DNA from: Chromera velia
Taxonomy: Eukaryota > Sar > Chromeraceae
Assembly (NCBI GenBank): GCA_018398765.1
Contig: JAHBMJ010000179.1
Coordinates: forward strand, 31,574 to 95,573
Direction of reading: 5' to 3'
Length of the DNA stretch: 64,000 nt
Shown: positions 12,759 through 22,964 of the stretch, one piece after another
Numbering within the stretch: the first letter of the stretch is position 1
How the letters are laid out: each line of letters starts with the position of its first letter
Made by a program: the position numbers and the translations under genes
The notes under the pieces: model-generated
What the model was told of the DNA's origin: nothing
The model's input: the letters and a program-made list of their open reading frames with translations, nothing else
Database searches by the model: none

Positions 12759-13047
12759 TGAAAGACCCTAGAAGCCACTAGATCTTCTCAACTAGAAGCT
12801 TATCATTAGAGTATCTTAAGGTCTTTTTACAGGGAAAGACTGAAGGACGGGATGCATTACATATTCCTGTTCCTTTCATTGTTCAGCCGTTTCATCTCAT
12901 CGCATTTTATGAGCATGCTACTATTAATTGTAATTAATTCAAATTGCATGAAGAAGCATGCACATATATGTATGCAGCTCGGCATGGCTCATCAATCTAT
13001 AAGGCGGCGCGCATGGTGGCGGGCACTTCAGGCATGGCGGCTCAACA
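12759..13047 (-). repeat. 3' LTR of copia-type element (intact copy)
   Basis: This 289-bp LTR is uninterrupted and preserves the empty target site (TCAATCTATA followed by AGGCGG) that is split in the other LTR. A purine-rich block (AGGAGGTGAT on the minus strand) directly upstream is a candidate polypurine tract. Confidence 0.9.
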
Positions 13048-13098
13048 ATCACCTCCTGACTGAGGCACAGACGAAGGAACAAATACAGAGCCGTCTGT

Positions 13099-14190
13099 TT
13101 ACCCACAACGCCGACTGACTTTCATGCACATGCTCGATCGCTTCGTAAAGTCAATCTTCTTAACACGTGCTCCTGCCTTCTGACAGTGTTTCTTCTCAAC
13201 TCTCGCAGTGGAAGGAACGTCACCATTGCAGCGCTCTAACATGAGCTTGGTCTGTCTATCTGCCCTCATGTCACTAGTCCTGCACCAATACATACGAGAA
13301 CGCAGACGACGCAATTCCTGTCTGACATAAGCAAGAAGACCATTTATAGCGGGCTCTGCCTTTGCCTGTCCAGACTCTAGCTGATCTATCAACGGCCCGG
13401 AATCCGTCACAAATTCAATCGGCACTTTCTTACACCAAAGCGTCTCTGCCAGATCATTCCAAGCAAAAGCTTTCTTCACGCTCTCTGCAGATGCAACTGT
13501 CTCCGACAAAGTGCTCGAAATCAGCTTTCACTTCACTCTCACACTCTTCCACGCAAAAAGGTTACTCTTTCTTAAAGCATAAATCCTTTCTCTGTCTACC
13601 TGTTCTGTCTGATCTATAAGGTAAGCTTCGTTTCCCCATCGTCCGTCACACTTCTGAAGAGAATAAGACCCATCATGGAAAACAACCATCTTGGGGTCCT
13701 TGACTGCGGTAAAAACAAGAGAGGTCTTCCTTTGCTTCACATGATTCAATAAACGTAAACCACCTTCTACCTTCTCTGCAGACGGCTTAGTCGACCACCG
13801 ACTCAGCTCACCAAAAAGAAAAGAAATGTCTGGTTGTGTCTTTGCTGCCCACCCAGTCACCCCCATGATCTTCTGCATGAGTGGCACATATTCTTCTTTA
13901 ATCTCTTCTTCTGTTGGAGGGTCCAAAAGGTCTGGTCTGACCTTCCCCCCTTTTAGTTTGCTCTCTTCCACTTCAACGGACTTAAGATACTCTTCCTGAC
14001 TCATCTCAAAACCTTCCTTTGTTTTTTTTAGCTGCATGCCTATGTAGCTCATTGTCTCTCCTTCTTTCAATACCTCAGGCTCGTCCATTTTCAGTTTCTC
14101 TTGCAGAGGAGAAAGGAAAGAAAGAGGATCTTCAGCAAAAAGAAGAAGATCATCGACATGCCTAACTAACACGGCCTTTACTTCACCCCG
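13099..14190 (-). pseudogene. Copia-type reverse transcriptase (C-terminal part) and RNase H remnant
   Basis: Read from high to low coordinates, the frame opens at VLVRHVDDLLLF, the VDD catalytic box of Ty1/copia reverse transcriptase. It continues through TQPDISFLFGELSRW and the RNase H segments VVFHDGSYSLQ and FVTDSGPLIDQLESGQ. A single in-frame TGA (13528-13530) separates two long open stretches that otherwise share one frame. The upstream fingers and palm are gone: the frame begins within a few bases of the 5' LTR. The fragment cannot encode an active polymerase and is kept only as a relic of the element. Confidence 0.9.
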
Positions 14191-14192
14191 AC

Positions 14193-14435
14193 TGAAAGAC
14201 CCTAGAAGCTACTAGATCTTCTCAACTAGAAGCTTATCATTAGAGTCTCTTAAGGTCTTCTTATAGAGAAAGACTGAAGGACGGGATGCATTGCATATTT
14301 CCGTTCCTTTCATTGTTCAGCCGTTTCATCTCATCGCATTTTATGAGCATGCTACTATTGATTGTAATTAATTCAAATTGCATGAAGAAGCATGTACATG
14401 CATACATGCAGCTCGGCATGGCTCATCAATCTATA
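14193..14435 (-). repeat. 5' LTR of copia-type element, first piece
   Basis: This part matches 12759-13001 of the other LTR. It stops abruptly at ...TCAATCTATA where the inverted-repeat element inserted. The remainder of the LTR resumes at 16448. Confidence 0.9.
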
Positions 14436-14494
14436 CCTCCCTGAACCTAATGTCCACTTAAATGGTGGGGCCGCATTTTTAGATAGGCTTGAAC

Positions 14495-14627
14495 GCCCGC
14501 GCCGCAGGCGCGGGCGGTATTTTGAAGGCCCGCGCCGCAGGCGCGGGCGGTGTCTTGAAAGGCAGCGCCGCAGGCGCGGGCAGTGTCTTGACCGGCCACG
14601 CCGCAGGCGCGGGCGGTGTCTTGAAAG
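14495..14627. repeat. Four tandem 36-bp units with GC-rich palindromes
   Basis: Each unit contains a near-perfect hairpin around CGCGCCGCAGGCGCG followed by GGCGGTGTCTTGAAAGG. A single related palindrome lies near the opposite end of the same element (about 16372-16389). In one frame the array would read as a 12-residue ARAAGAGGVLKG repeat, which is not taken as coding. Confidence 0.9.
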
Positions 14628-14693
14628 GCAGCATGCAGCTGCATGCTAAAGAATCGCAGCTGCATACGTGTCCACCCGTCTCCCGAAGTGTAA

Positions 14694-15935
14694 ATGTATC
14701 TAAACAACCCTGAAAAAAAAAAGATCGACGAGATTGACGGACTTTTAGACTTTTCGTTCAATTACCTTACCTCTCAGAGTACCCAACGTGACCCAACAGA
14801 AGAAGGATTCACAGCATCAGAAGTATTGCCTACAAAGTGTTGGTGGTTGATCTTGCTTTGCCGGAGTCTAAGAGAAACTGAGACTTGCAGAAGGTTTTCC
14901 GGCAGGAAACTCTTCGTGCGACACCCGGACCCCCAACTCCACCCTCGGAGTTACTCCTTCAACATGTCGAAGGAAGACCCCGCCTTCTTGTAGAGCATGT
15001 TCAAGGCTCTAGAAAAGCCCTTCAGAAAGGCCGACAAGCGGCAAGAGGTGTACACCAAGCTCAGAGAAGCAGTCGGCATGAAGAATGCTGAGTTGGTGAG
15101 GGAGTTTGGTCCCGAGAATCCTGACGATAGATCCCTCATCGGCCTTTCAGACAGAAGTCAAGCGAGGGCAGTCGCACACTGTCTACAGTCCCTTGTCCCG
15201 GCCTCACAAGCCCCTGCCGCAACAAACAACAACGCCCTCCCTATTTCCAAGGGTGAGAACCCTGTCTTTACAAAGGCAAAGGCAGCCACCGGGCCGTCTC
15301 CTTCCTCCGCCCCCCCCTCTGCTGTTGCCAACCCTCCAGAGAAAGCTCCCTCTTCTACTGTAACTGCACCCCAACACCCCAGACCTGCAAAACCATAGCC
15401 AAAGCAATCACAGTCAATCATGGGTTTTTTCAAGCCTGTGTCGAAGGAAGAGAGTCACGCGTTGCTGCAGAAGCAAGAGGAAAAAACCATGGAACGAGAA
15501 GCAGTGAGGGCAGAAGGGACTCAACAGAGAGGGGAGCCTGGCAACCCGATTGAGTTTCCCTCTGCAGACGAGATTTTTTCGGAGATGGACATAGAGAAAC
15601 TAAGGGGATGGTTGATTGACTGTGGGAAGCTCGTGGTCTCCCAGCGCTTCTGCACAGATGCTATTCAGGTCAGCAAATTTCCAGTACCGCACTAAGACTA
15701 ACAGATTTTCAAACACGCTTTTTTCATTCGTTTCCTCTCTCTCCTTTTTGTACCCTGCTTGCAGGTGCGTCTGATCGATATTGAGGGTTCTGAGGGTGAC
15801 AACGATGACGAGAATTCTCCAGATGAAGACAACTTGAAGGGTGGAGACAGAACCGTTGGAAAAGAGCAGGAGGAAGGCGACGGCCCTTCAACGAAAAAAC
15901 AGAAAGTCAGTTCTCCCGGACGCTTTGTTTTTTGA
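14694..15935 (+). pseudogene. Decayed spliced gene inside the Mutator-like element
   Basis: One frame runs from ATG 14694 through ATG 14964 and ATG 14997 to a donor after 15668 (CAG|GTCAGC). It continues in phase from 15765 after a CTTGCAG acceptor to TGA at 15933. It is broken by in-frame TAG codons at 14991 and 15396. The products on either side share character: a basic helical part (FRKADKRQEVYTKLREAVG), a Pro/Ala-rich linker, a Glu/Lys-rich part with ESHALLQKQEEKTMEREAV, and an acidic tail (EGSEGDNDDENSPDEDN) followed by KKQKV, a possible nuclear signal. I do not recognise the family and it is not a transposase. It may be a captured host fragment or element-specific cargo. Confidence 0.55.
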
Positions 15936-16435
15936 AAGAATGCCCCCTCATTGACAGCTGAGAGGCAGAGAGAGTGAGGCCCAGCAGAGAGAGGCAGAAA
16001 GATAAGAGCAACAAAAGAGGCTTGCTCTTTATCAAGCGCGTGGTCTCAGAGTGCGAGCTCACCAAACGCAGGTGCAAGCCCATGAAATCTGCAGGTTGAG
16101 CAATCTTGCTGATTCTGATTCAGAAGATGAATGAATAGAGATGTTATATATGACCATATACTGGTACCAAGCTATATATGATATAATCTAGGATGTAATA
16201 TTGATATTATATGATTATATATGATGATATGTACAAAACCTAGACATGAATAGTATTTTAAAGTCAATATATCGATTTATTTATACTAATTTATACGTTA
16301 TTATTTTTTAATTTTTTTTTATATTCTTTGAATGAGATTTGCTAGGCTGCAAATTTGGATAGACTTGATTGGCCGCGCCGCAGGCGCGGACGATCTTGAT
16401 ATTTTTTTTTCAAGTGGACATTAGGTTCAGGGAGG

Positions 16436-16493
16436 TCTCAATCTATAAGGCGGCGCGCATGGCGGCGGGCACTTCAGGCATGGCGGCTCAACA
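16436..16493 (-). repeat. 5' LTR of copia-type element, second piece
   Basis: After the duplicated TCAATCTATA the LTR resumes with AGGCGGCGCGCATGGCGG and ends at ...GGCTCAACA, matching 13002-13047. It is followed by the target duplication AGTTG. Confidence 0.9.
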
Positions 16494-16498
16494 AGTTG

Positions 16499-17255
16499 TT
16501 GTTGGCTTTTGACATTTGTCAAGCGTTAAAATGTCTGGGCGGCTTCTGCCATTATATATTATTAATTCAAATCTGAGTGAATCAGAATGTTCATGGTGCG
16601 CCTGGGGTAAAACCACCATGACTCTGAAAAACGAAACAGGGGACACTAAATTACGAAACAACTAGACCAAACAATTCTCGCGACCGCGAGCGTACCTTTC
16701 CGCAGCTTTAACCATGCAGCCATATAGCGTGCATCTAGTAGGTATGAATAGCGTGTGTCAAGCAATTATTATTTTTCTTGCTTTCTGGGGCGGTTCGCAA
16801 GCTTGCTTGCGTCAGATGCATGCATGCATCGATATCCGCGCCCGGCCGGCCGCGCGAGCGGGGCCATCCCGCGCGCGTGGCGACCGATGGCCCCGCTCGC
16901 GCGGCGACCGACCGAGCTTGGCAGGAGGATTGACTGACCTTTCACGATCAAAAACTCACTATTTCAAGCTTACAGAAACTGCGTGTGCACTGGCAACACC
17001 GGAAGACACAAAGCAAGTCTGGCAAAAGCTGGAGTCCATAGGGGTTGTGCTTGGACTGTCTCATGGCTCTCTGCATATCAGCAGAAGATTGTGAAAACGC
17101 TCTCCAGTCTGTGAGAGTCTCCGTCTCTAATTGATACATTCTGAAGAAGAGTACTTGTCTAAATCGTCGTCGGTCTTGTTTTCTGATCTCTGGTGCACTT
17201 GCATTCGATTCGAAGAGGAATATATCGTCCGTGTTTTGTGAAATAAGAAGGCAAG
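16499..17255. other. Upstream region of UBC-like gene with strong stem-loop
   Basis: No supported coding exon. It contains a perfect 19-bp inverted repeat (16850-16868 and 16886-16904, 17-nt spacer) within a very GC-rich patch. The 126-codon ORF here has no recognisable domain and spans the stem-loop, so I do not call it a gene. The 5' UTR and promoter of the next gene probably lie in its right half. Confidence 0.5.
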
Positions 17256-18431
17256 ATGGGACAAGCTTGGACTTCGGGCACTGAGAAAGCTGCAGCTGCG
17301 GCCCCTGCCGGTGCACCATCAAGGGGAGAGCAAGTTTCAAATTTCAGTTCTTCGTCGTCGTCGCCTTCTGAGGAACCTCTACAGAAGGTGTGGGAGAAAA
17401 TTGGGGATCAACCAGTGCATCGCCGGTTGCAGAAAGAGCTCAAAATAGCCACGACTGGAATCACATCTGGGGACGCTAGTGAGGCCTTTCCGCTGAAGCT
17501 CGACAGCGCCCTTCAGTCTCCTTCTTTCGACGCCACTGGCATTCTCTTCGACGCTTCAGTTCACCACGAGGCAAAAGAGACTGGGTCGGTCTACACGATC
17601 TCTGGTCTCTTTCTCATTCCAGACAGATGGCGATGGAGCCTTTGGTTGGACGGCCTCTCAGGGAGGGTCGCGCGCCTGCGACCCAAGTTCCCTCCATGGG
17701 ACAAAAAGACACCTATGCGATTAACGTTTGTGGCAGATTTTGGAAACGGCTGGCCGTATTATCCCCCGGAAGTGAAAATTTCTTCGGGAGAGCCGGAATC
17801 GGACAGCTGCTTCATCTCCTCGCATCCCCTTCTAGATTCCGACGGAAGACCTCAACTTGATATCTTTCAAACAGCATGGGGTCCTCCTCTGACCTTGAGG
17901 ACGGTTATAAGTAGCCTCCAGTCTGTGCTCGCACATCCTGAAGACGCTTTCCCCCTCCTTTCCATTCCTGCGCGAGTTGAGAATGATGCTGACAATGAGA
18001 GCGCGTCACCAAAAGACGAGTGCACGGAAGTTAGAGAAAGACTTGAAGAATGGAAAAGGGAGTTGGAAGGGGACAGAAGCGCCAGAGAGGTCGATGATTT
18101 GAGAAGAGAAACCGCCAGGGCAGACGAGCTGTGGTTGAAAGCAGTCATAAGAGCGCATTTCGAGCGCAAACGACAGTTAAGGAACCGGGCGTGCCCAGAG
18201 TCTGGTGAAGAAAGGGAGGACAGGGGAGGTGTTGCAGAGCCGTCAAACCTTCCGTCTGGCCGCAGTGAAAGGGAAACAGGGGAAAGTTTGACAGGAGAAG
18301 AGAGGGAATCTGGTTGTGTGTCTCTACGAAGTCTCTTTGAGAGAACTTCGGGGACTGCCGGGAGCTCAAACCAAGACGGAAACACAGAAAGAAGAAATCC
18401 TTACCTTGTCTGGCTGTTCATCTGTTGTTGA
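17256..18431 (+). CDS. UBC/E2-fold protein lacking the catalytic cysteine
   Basis: An intronless frame of 391 codons starts at an ATG in good context (GCAAGATGG) and ends at TGA. Residues about 54-235 follow an E2 ubiquitin-conjugating fold: helix 1 (HRRLQKELKIA), beta strands (TGSVYTISGLF, PMRLTFVADFGNGWPYYPPEVKI), then HPLLDSDGRPQLDIFQTAWGP and LTLRTVISSLQSVL. In active E2s the last block reads HPN...G.(I/V)CLDIL...W.P. Here the catalytic Cys position is Gln200 and the HPN Asn is Leu, so conjugating activity is unlikely. UEV-type proteins are known inactive E2 variants, but this one is not clearly a UEV1 or TSG101 orthologue. A charged, probably coiled-coil tail follows (about 250-310). The last residues (NPYLVWLFICC) look intron-like, so the true C-terminus may lie in an unseen exon. 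Confidence 0.8.
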   Translation: MGQAWTSGTEKAAAAAPAGAPSRGEQVSNFSSSSSSPSEEPLQKVWEKIGDQPVHRRLQKELKIATTGITSGDASEAFPLKLDSALQSPSFDATGILFDASVHHEAKETGSVYTISGLFLIPDRWRWSLWLDGLSGRVARLRPKFPPWDKKTPMRLTFVADFGNGWPYYPPEVKISSGEPESDSCFISSHPLLDSDGRPQLDIFQTAWGPPLTLRTVISSLQSVLAHPEDAFPLLSIPARVENDADNESASPKDECTEVRERLEEWKRELEGDRSAREVDDLRRETARADELWLKAVIRAHFERKRQLRNRACPESGEEREDRGGVAEPSNLPSGRSERETGESLTGEERESGCVSLRSLFERTSGTAGSSNQDGNTERRNPYLVWLFICC

Positions 18432-19075
18432 ACATATGGGTACAATTGAAATGAGTTGAAAGAGGGGAGGTAAGGGTGGGCTACCTGCAAGTGTGCCCAC
18501 TTGATTTGCAAATCTTTATTTTTTCTTTTTCGTTGGCATGCATGCGAGTTCTGCAGGGACGTGATGACTGATGGCCGAGTAATACTTGTTTTGGGATGAT
18601 GAGAAGACAACGAGGAAATACAAAGGGAGGAGTCACACAATGTGACTCTTCCAGCTTCAACCCTAGCTGATCGAGTTGATTGAGCGTGTGTGTTGAATGG
18701 GTCGAATGGGTGCTGAAGTGCATAGGCTGTAGGCTTTCTTCAATGCTGGTGATCAGAAGAGGGGGGGGGTCAGGGTGCATGTGGAGGAGGCAAAGTGTTT
18801 GTTGAGGCCGCGATTCTGCATTGAAGGGAATTTAAAGGGCTGCAGATGCACCTAAGGATGCACAGAGTCGGTACGCCAGCTAACATCCCGATGATCCTAT
18901 CTAACATCATCCCATACACACTGGCACTAGCACTGGCAGGACTTACATGTAACCTAAAATGTAACTCTCTTATACTTATAACTCTTTATATAAGCCATGC
19001 AAATATATTTTTTAGAAGCATGTCTATGCTTCTCTGTCCTCACTGCATGCAATCTAGCATGTAATTCAATTATTT
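18432..19075. other. Intergenic, no gene recognised
   Basis: Mixed-composition DNA becoming AT-rich toward the LTR element on the right. No ORF has a recognisable domain. Confidence 0.5.
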
Positions 19076-19541
19076 TGCTTTGTCCCTCCTGTCTGGCCAC
19101 CTTATGGCGTCCAGATAGAAGGTAAAGCGAGGACAAGAACCTTAGGGAAATTCTAGAGAAAGAACGTGAGCAACACACATTCAGGCAACAGTTTACAAAA
19201 GGTTTAGCTCTAGAATGATCTGGAATTCCAATCAGCTGAGTTCATTCTATCATTACACAATTTTTACTTATGCTTCTCTCAGAGTCTGTTCCTCTCTCTC
19301 AGAGTCTCAGACTCCCAATCTATGCTAAACAGACATCAGACTCAAACGATGTTATCCGTTGCTCGAGTGACATGTTGCATGCTTGAATACGAAGGTCAGA
19401 CTCGATTTCAACCACTTTGATCGACGCGCGCGACACGTACGAAGCAAAGCGCGGCGGCGGAATGTGGCGTGGCATGCTGGCTCACTCAGTCACGGCGCAT
19501 GCGAAGGCTCAAAGGGCGGCGCTACAGGGTAGGACTCCACA
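19076..19541 (-). repeat. 3' LTR of element I
   Basis: 466 bp, nearly identical to 21951-22416. The plus strand starts TGCTTTGTCC and ends GGACTCCACA. Confidence 0.9.
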
Positions 19542-20358
19542 GATCCCCCCCGGCCACGGACAGGAAAGTCGCGTCCTCGCAATCAACAAATGAAAAGACC
19601 GAGCATGCGCTTCAATGCCCAAAACGGATCTCATCCAAGTTGCCGTAGATCGTTGTTAGAGCTCTGAGAACTCTATCTCGATGGCATCCGTGTCGAAATA
19701 TTCAAGGCGCCACGTGAATCAGAACGATCTCAAAGCATCACGATATGTGAGACATGCTCGCAAGCCCAAGATCACCCAGACATAGGCATGCGACGCAGAT
19801 ACTGGTGGCACCAATAAGAGCACTCGTCCACCGTATGTGTATGTCGTCGACCGGAAGACTCGATCGGAGTCGTGGATCTCTAGTGCCAGCCAGTTCGGGA
19901 GCACGGCGGCCATGTGCATGCGTCTAACTCGGCGTTATCGAATTGTTAACAGCTGCAAAGGGATGTAGAGAAAAGAAAAGGGTGCAGCTATATATTGCTC
20001 CACTCATGGCTTTCTGAAAGCTTGTTTGTGTGTCGGCCATCCTCGTTCTCACTAAGCTACCATGCCAAACCAAGTGACTTTAGAACACTCTATCATGACC
20101 TCACTCCTCGAGATGCATTGCTCTGATTGTTCGATCGTTTACTTCATGAGCAGCCATCACCAGCTTTAAATCCTTTCATCTTCTTACTGTCCGTCAAGGG
20201 AAACGGTGTAACCGGGGTTTACCAACCCATCACAGGGGAACCCAGCCACGCGGCAGCAGTCACACAGTTAAATTTTTGTATTTCAGGCCTGCCGTTCCCT
20301 CAGAGGCATCAAATACATCCAATGCCTCCTGGCTCAACATTAAGATCGAAAGTACAAG

Positions 20359-21183
20359 CAGTGCATTGAAAGCAATAATTATAATTGCAATAATTGCAAA
20401 TAATTGGGAGCAATAATTCATTGTAAGCTCTTAGCTCATTGCAATTCATTGCAATAATTGTATACAATTTCAAAATTGAGAGTCTGAGGTGTTTTATTAG
20501 GCTCAAAGCTAGTGAAAAACAAGGCCAAACACACGTTATAGGGCGCCAAAGCGATCAAGCATACGCGCGGTGCATACTCATAAAATTGCATGCTTTGATA
20601 CGTTTTTTTGATTCATGAATGATACTGAGTGATGCATAAAAATGTTGTGGCCTTCGTGTCTTCTCGTTTCTGCTATTGTATGATCGATTGCATGGATGTT
20701 TTCGTGGATATAGCCTTGTTTGCATGTAGCATACTCATAAAATTGAAGCACTATACGTGTCAGCAGTAAGTTTTTACTACTTGTACGTACAGTTGCAGAA
20801 TTTTTATGTTATAAACCGTACATGAAAGTGTGTTCATATTGTTTATCATTTATATTGAATTCTAAGTTTATATTTTCTATCTTAAAAAATAAAAATATTA
20901 ATACGAAGTAATAGCTTAGTAATAAGTTGTATAACTTAGTATAACTCCTTTCAAAGATTTTAAATTCATTTATATAAGTATTAAAATACTGTACATCACA
21001 TTAAATATGTATAAAAACATACAAAAATGTTATTAATAGTCCTTTAAACACCCTAGAGCACTTAAAAAAATTAAATTTTTGTTTTATAAGCAATTATTGG
21101 CAATTAATTGCAACTATTGCAATAATTGTTTGCATTAAACTGGTTAAAGCAATTTATTTGCAATTTATTTGTTCAATGCACTG
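20359..21183. mobile_element. hAT-type MITE nested in LTR element I
   Basis: A perfect 8-bp target duplication, AGTACAAG, lies at 20351-20358 and 21184-21191. The terminal inverted repeats read CAGTGCATTGAA from both ends, matching the CAG-G start usual in hAT elements. Subterminal regions carry many GCAATAATT/GCAATTTATT motifs, as expected for transposase-binding sites. The 825-bp body is AT-rich and non-coding, so it depends on a transposase from elsewhere. Confidence 0.9.
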
Positions 21184-21950
21184 AGTACAAGTCTTCTCAG
21201 CTTCCGACAGCGTGTCACTTTGCAGCGGAAAGAACTCCTCAGCTCTGCTCTTTTGGAGGGAAGTCCCGACGACTTCATGTATATGTGTATACAATGGATG
21301 GAGTGGTTGTAAGGCCGTGGCACACTTAGCCTCCTGCTAAGCGCCCATACCTTTCGCATCATTTCAAGACAAAAGGATTATCGCACAAAGGTGCCAACCA
21401 CCGTGAATAAGCGCACACACCACCTGACAGAGTCAGACCAAATGTGGACAGTCAATCATGTGCAGACACGCACGCAGCAAACAGCAGAGTCAACGCCAGA
21501 CATGCACACGCCGGTAACCGTTCCGATTGATCAGGTACAGAACTATTCATACACTCACAGAACAGCAATTAAGCAAAAGAAGCAATCTACTGGCCGTTTC
21601 ATTTGCGATATACTCGTAGACGGCAATCTCTGTGAGACGGAGTCACTCAAAAGTCCAAGCAACACCAACCAACATCTCCATGATCGGTTCCATGCATGCA
21701 GAGATCTCCGATCCACTTCTCCAATCAGGAACGCTACACCGAGTTCCCAGTGCACCACGATGATCTCGAAAAGAGGGCTCCGGGCAGCTTGGGACGCAAG
21801 GGGACGCTGAATTCCCCCACTCACGGTCTTTGCTTAACCGTGCCCGTATCGTTGCAATCGGCTTTCAACTGTTGTGCAAAAGGAAGATCTGATCTCCATC
21901 ACTGAAGGTACATGAGAGTCGATACTTATCGAGCTTAGCGTTCGCTACAA

Positions 21951-22416
21951 TGCTTTGTCCCTCCTGTCTGGCCACCTTATGGCGTCCAGACAGAAGGTAA
22001 AGCGAGAACAAGAACCTTAGGGAAATTTTAGAGAAGGAACGTGAGCAACACACATTCAGGCAACAGTTTACAGAAGGTTTAGCTCTAGAGCGATCTGAAA
22101 TTCCAATCAGCTGAGTTCATTCTATTATTACACAATTTCTACTTATGCTTCTCTCAGAGTCTGTTCCTCTTTCTCAGAGTCTCAGACTCCCGATCTATGC
22201 TAAACAGACATCAGACTCAAATGATGCTATCCGTTGCTCGAGTGACATGTTGCATGCTTGAATACGAAGGTCAGACTCGATTTCAACCACTTTGATCGAC
22301 GCGTGCAACACGTACAAAGCAAAGCGCGGCGGCAGAATGTGGCGCGGCATGCTGGCTTACTTAGTCACGGCGCATGCGAAGGCTCAAAGGGTGGCGCTAC
22401 AGGGTAGGACTCCACA
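21951..22416 (-). repeat. 5' LTR of element I
   Basis: 466 bp. The sequence just inside the element, read on the minus strand, is TTGTAGCGAACGC, a diverged form of the better primer-binding-site candidate in element II. Confidence 0.9.
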
Positions 22417-22964
22417 ATTCAATATAAATACATGTAGAGGGACGTTTTAGTCACGTCTAGGCAGCAAAGGTGTTTAGTCACTTGTGATTAGAATATATTT
22501 AATTATCTCATGAAGTGATTGAATATGATTGAATAAAGTGATTAATTAGCCAAAGTCCAATTCTTACTAGTCTTTAATACCTTAGGTCATTCTAATGGTG
22601 CGTGGTTTTTTTTTTACGTTATAAAAACAAATGTTTTGGGAGTAGCCTAGAGGCTTGTGTACATCCAGTGCACTGTATGCATGGCCCAGCCCATACAGCC
22701 CAGGCCAGCCATGCACATACCGGCACGGCCTATGCGTCGCTCCTACTAGCGGCCACGGCCATCGCGGTGCGGCCATCGGTGCATGCATTCGGAGCCGAAT
22801 AGCCGATTGTACAGGTTGCATCAAAAATCGGGTCTTCATGCATGAGTTTCAAACACAAGGTAAGAATCTCCTCTGATGCAAACTTAAAGTCACAGCAAGC
22901 CATGATACCAGTCTGAGATGACTGAGGCCTGATATGTTCAGACGATTAACTTTATAGTTTAAAA
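22417..22964. other. Spacer upstream of hAT pseudogene
   Basis: AT-rich DNA, then a GC-rich patch at about 22.66-22.80 kb (CATGGCCCAGCCC, CACGGCC repeats). It probably contains the left end of the hAT element. A candidate CAGTGCACTG at about 22669 has no matching partner on the right, so I do not set the boundary. Confidence 0.4.

Larger units (their letters stand above)
14436..16435 (+). mobile_element. Mutator-like (Pack-MULE-style) inverted-repeat element
   Basis: The ends are perfect 24-bp terminal inverted repeats beginning CCTCCCTGAACCTAATG, at 14436-14459 and inverted at 16412-16435. The target sequence TCAATCTATA is present on both sides (14426-14435 and 16438-16447), with two extra bases (TC) at the right junction. 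The intact LTR copy at 12759-13047 shows the unoccupied site. A 9-10-bp target duplication is typical of the Mutator superfamily, but no transposase is encoded, so assignment is by target-site length only. Inside are a tandem array of GC-rich hairpins near the left end, one related hairpin near the right end, a decayed spliced gene and AT-rich filler at 16.1-16.35 kb. Confidence 0.8.
12754..16498 (-). mobile_element. Deleted Ty1/copia-type LTR retrotransposon with nested insertion
   Basis: The element runs from 12759 to 16493 and is bounded by a perfect 5-bp target duplication, AGTTG, at 12754-12758 and 16494-16498. Its LTRs, read on the minus strand, begin TGTTGAGCC and end GGGTCTTTCA, so they have canonical TG...CA ends. 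The internal part is only about 1.1 kb and codes for the end of reverse transcriptase plus RNase H. The primer-binding site, gag, integrase and most of reverse transcriptase are missing, with the deletion meeting the 5' LTR edge. The 5' LTR (high-coordinate copy) is interrupted by a 2-kb inverted-repeat element. The two LTRs differ at about a dozen positions by eye, so the insertion is not recent. Confidence 0.9.
19076..22416 (-). mobile_element. LTR element I without coding capacity (LARD/TRIM-like)
   Basis: Two 466-bp LTRs (19076-19541 and 21951-22416) in direct orientation flank an internal region with no reverse transcriptase, integrase or gag. On the minus strand the LTR starts TGTGGAGTCC and ends GGACAAAGCA. 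Orientation is set by a G-rich polypurine tract (GGGGGGGATC, plus-strand 19542-19551) next to the low-coordinate LTR and by the region corresponding to a primer-binding site next to the high-coordinate LTR. Flanking 4-mers are ATTT and ATTC, consistent with a 4-bp target duplication carrying one mismatch. The internal region hosts an 825-bp hAT-type MITE. It must be mobilised in trans by an autonomous relative. Confidence 0.85.

Noticed and set aside
14489-14713. ORF made of ARAAGAGGVLKG repeats
   Set aside because: It is the translation of the palindromic tandem array at the transposon end.
22582-22876. Overlapping ORFs in the GC-rich patch before the hAT gene
   Set aside because: Open on both strands with no recognisable domain; composition effect.
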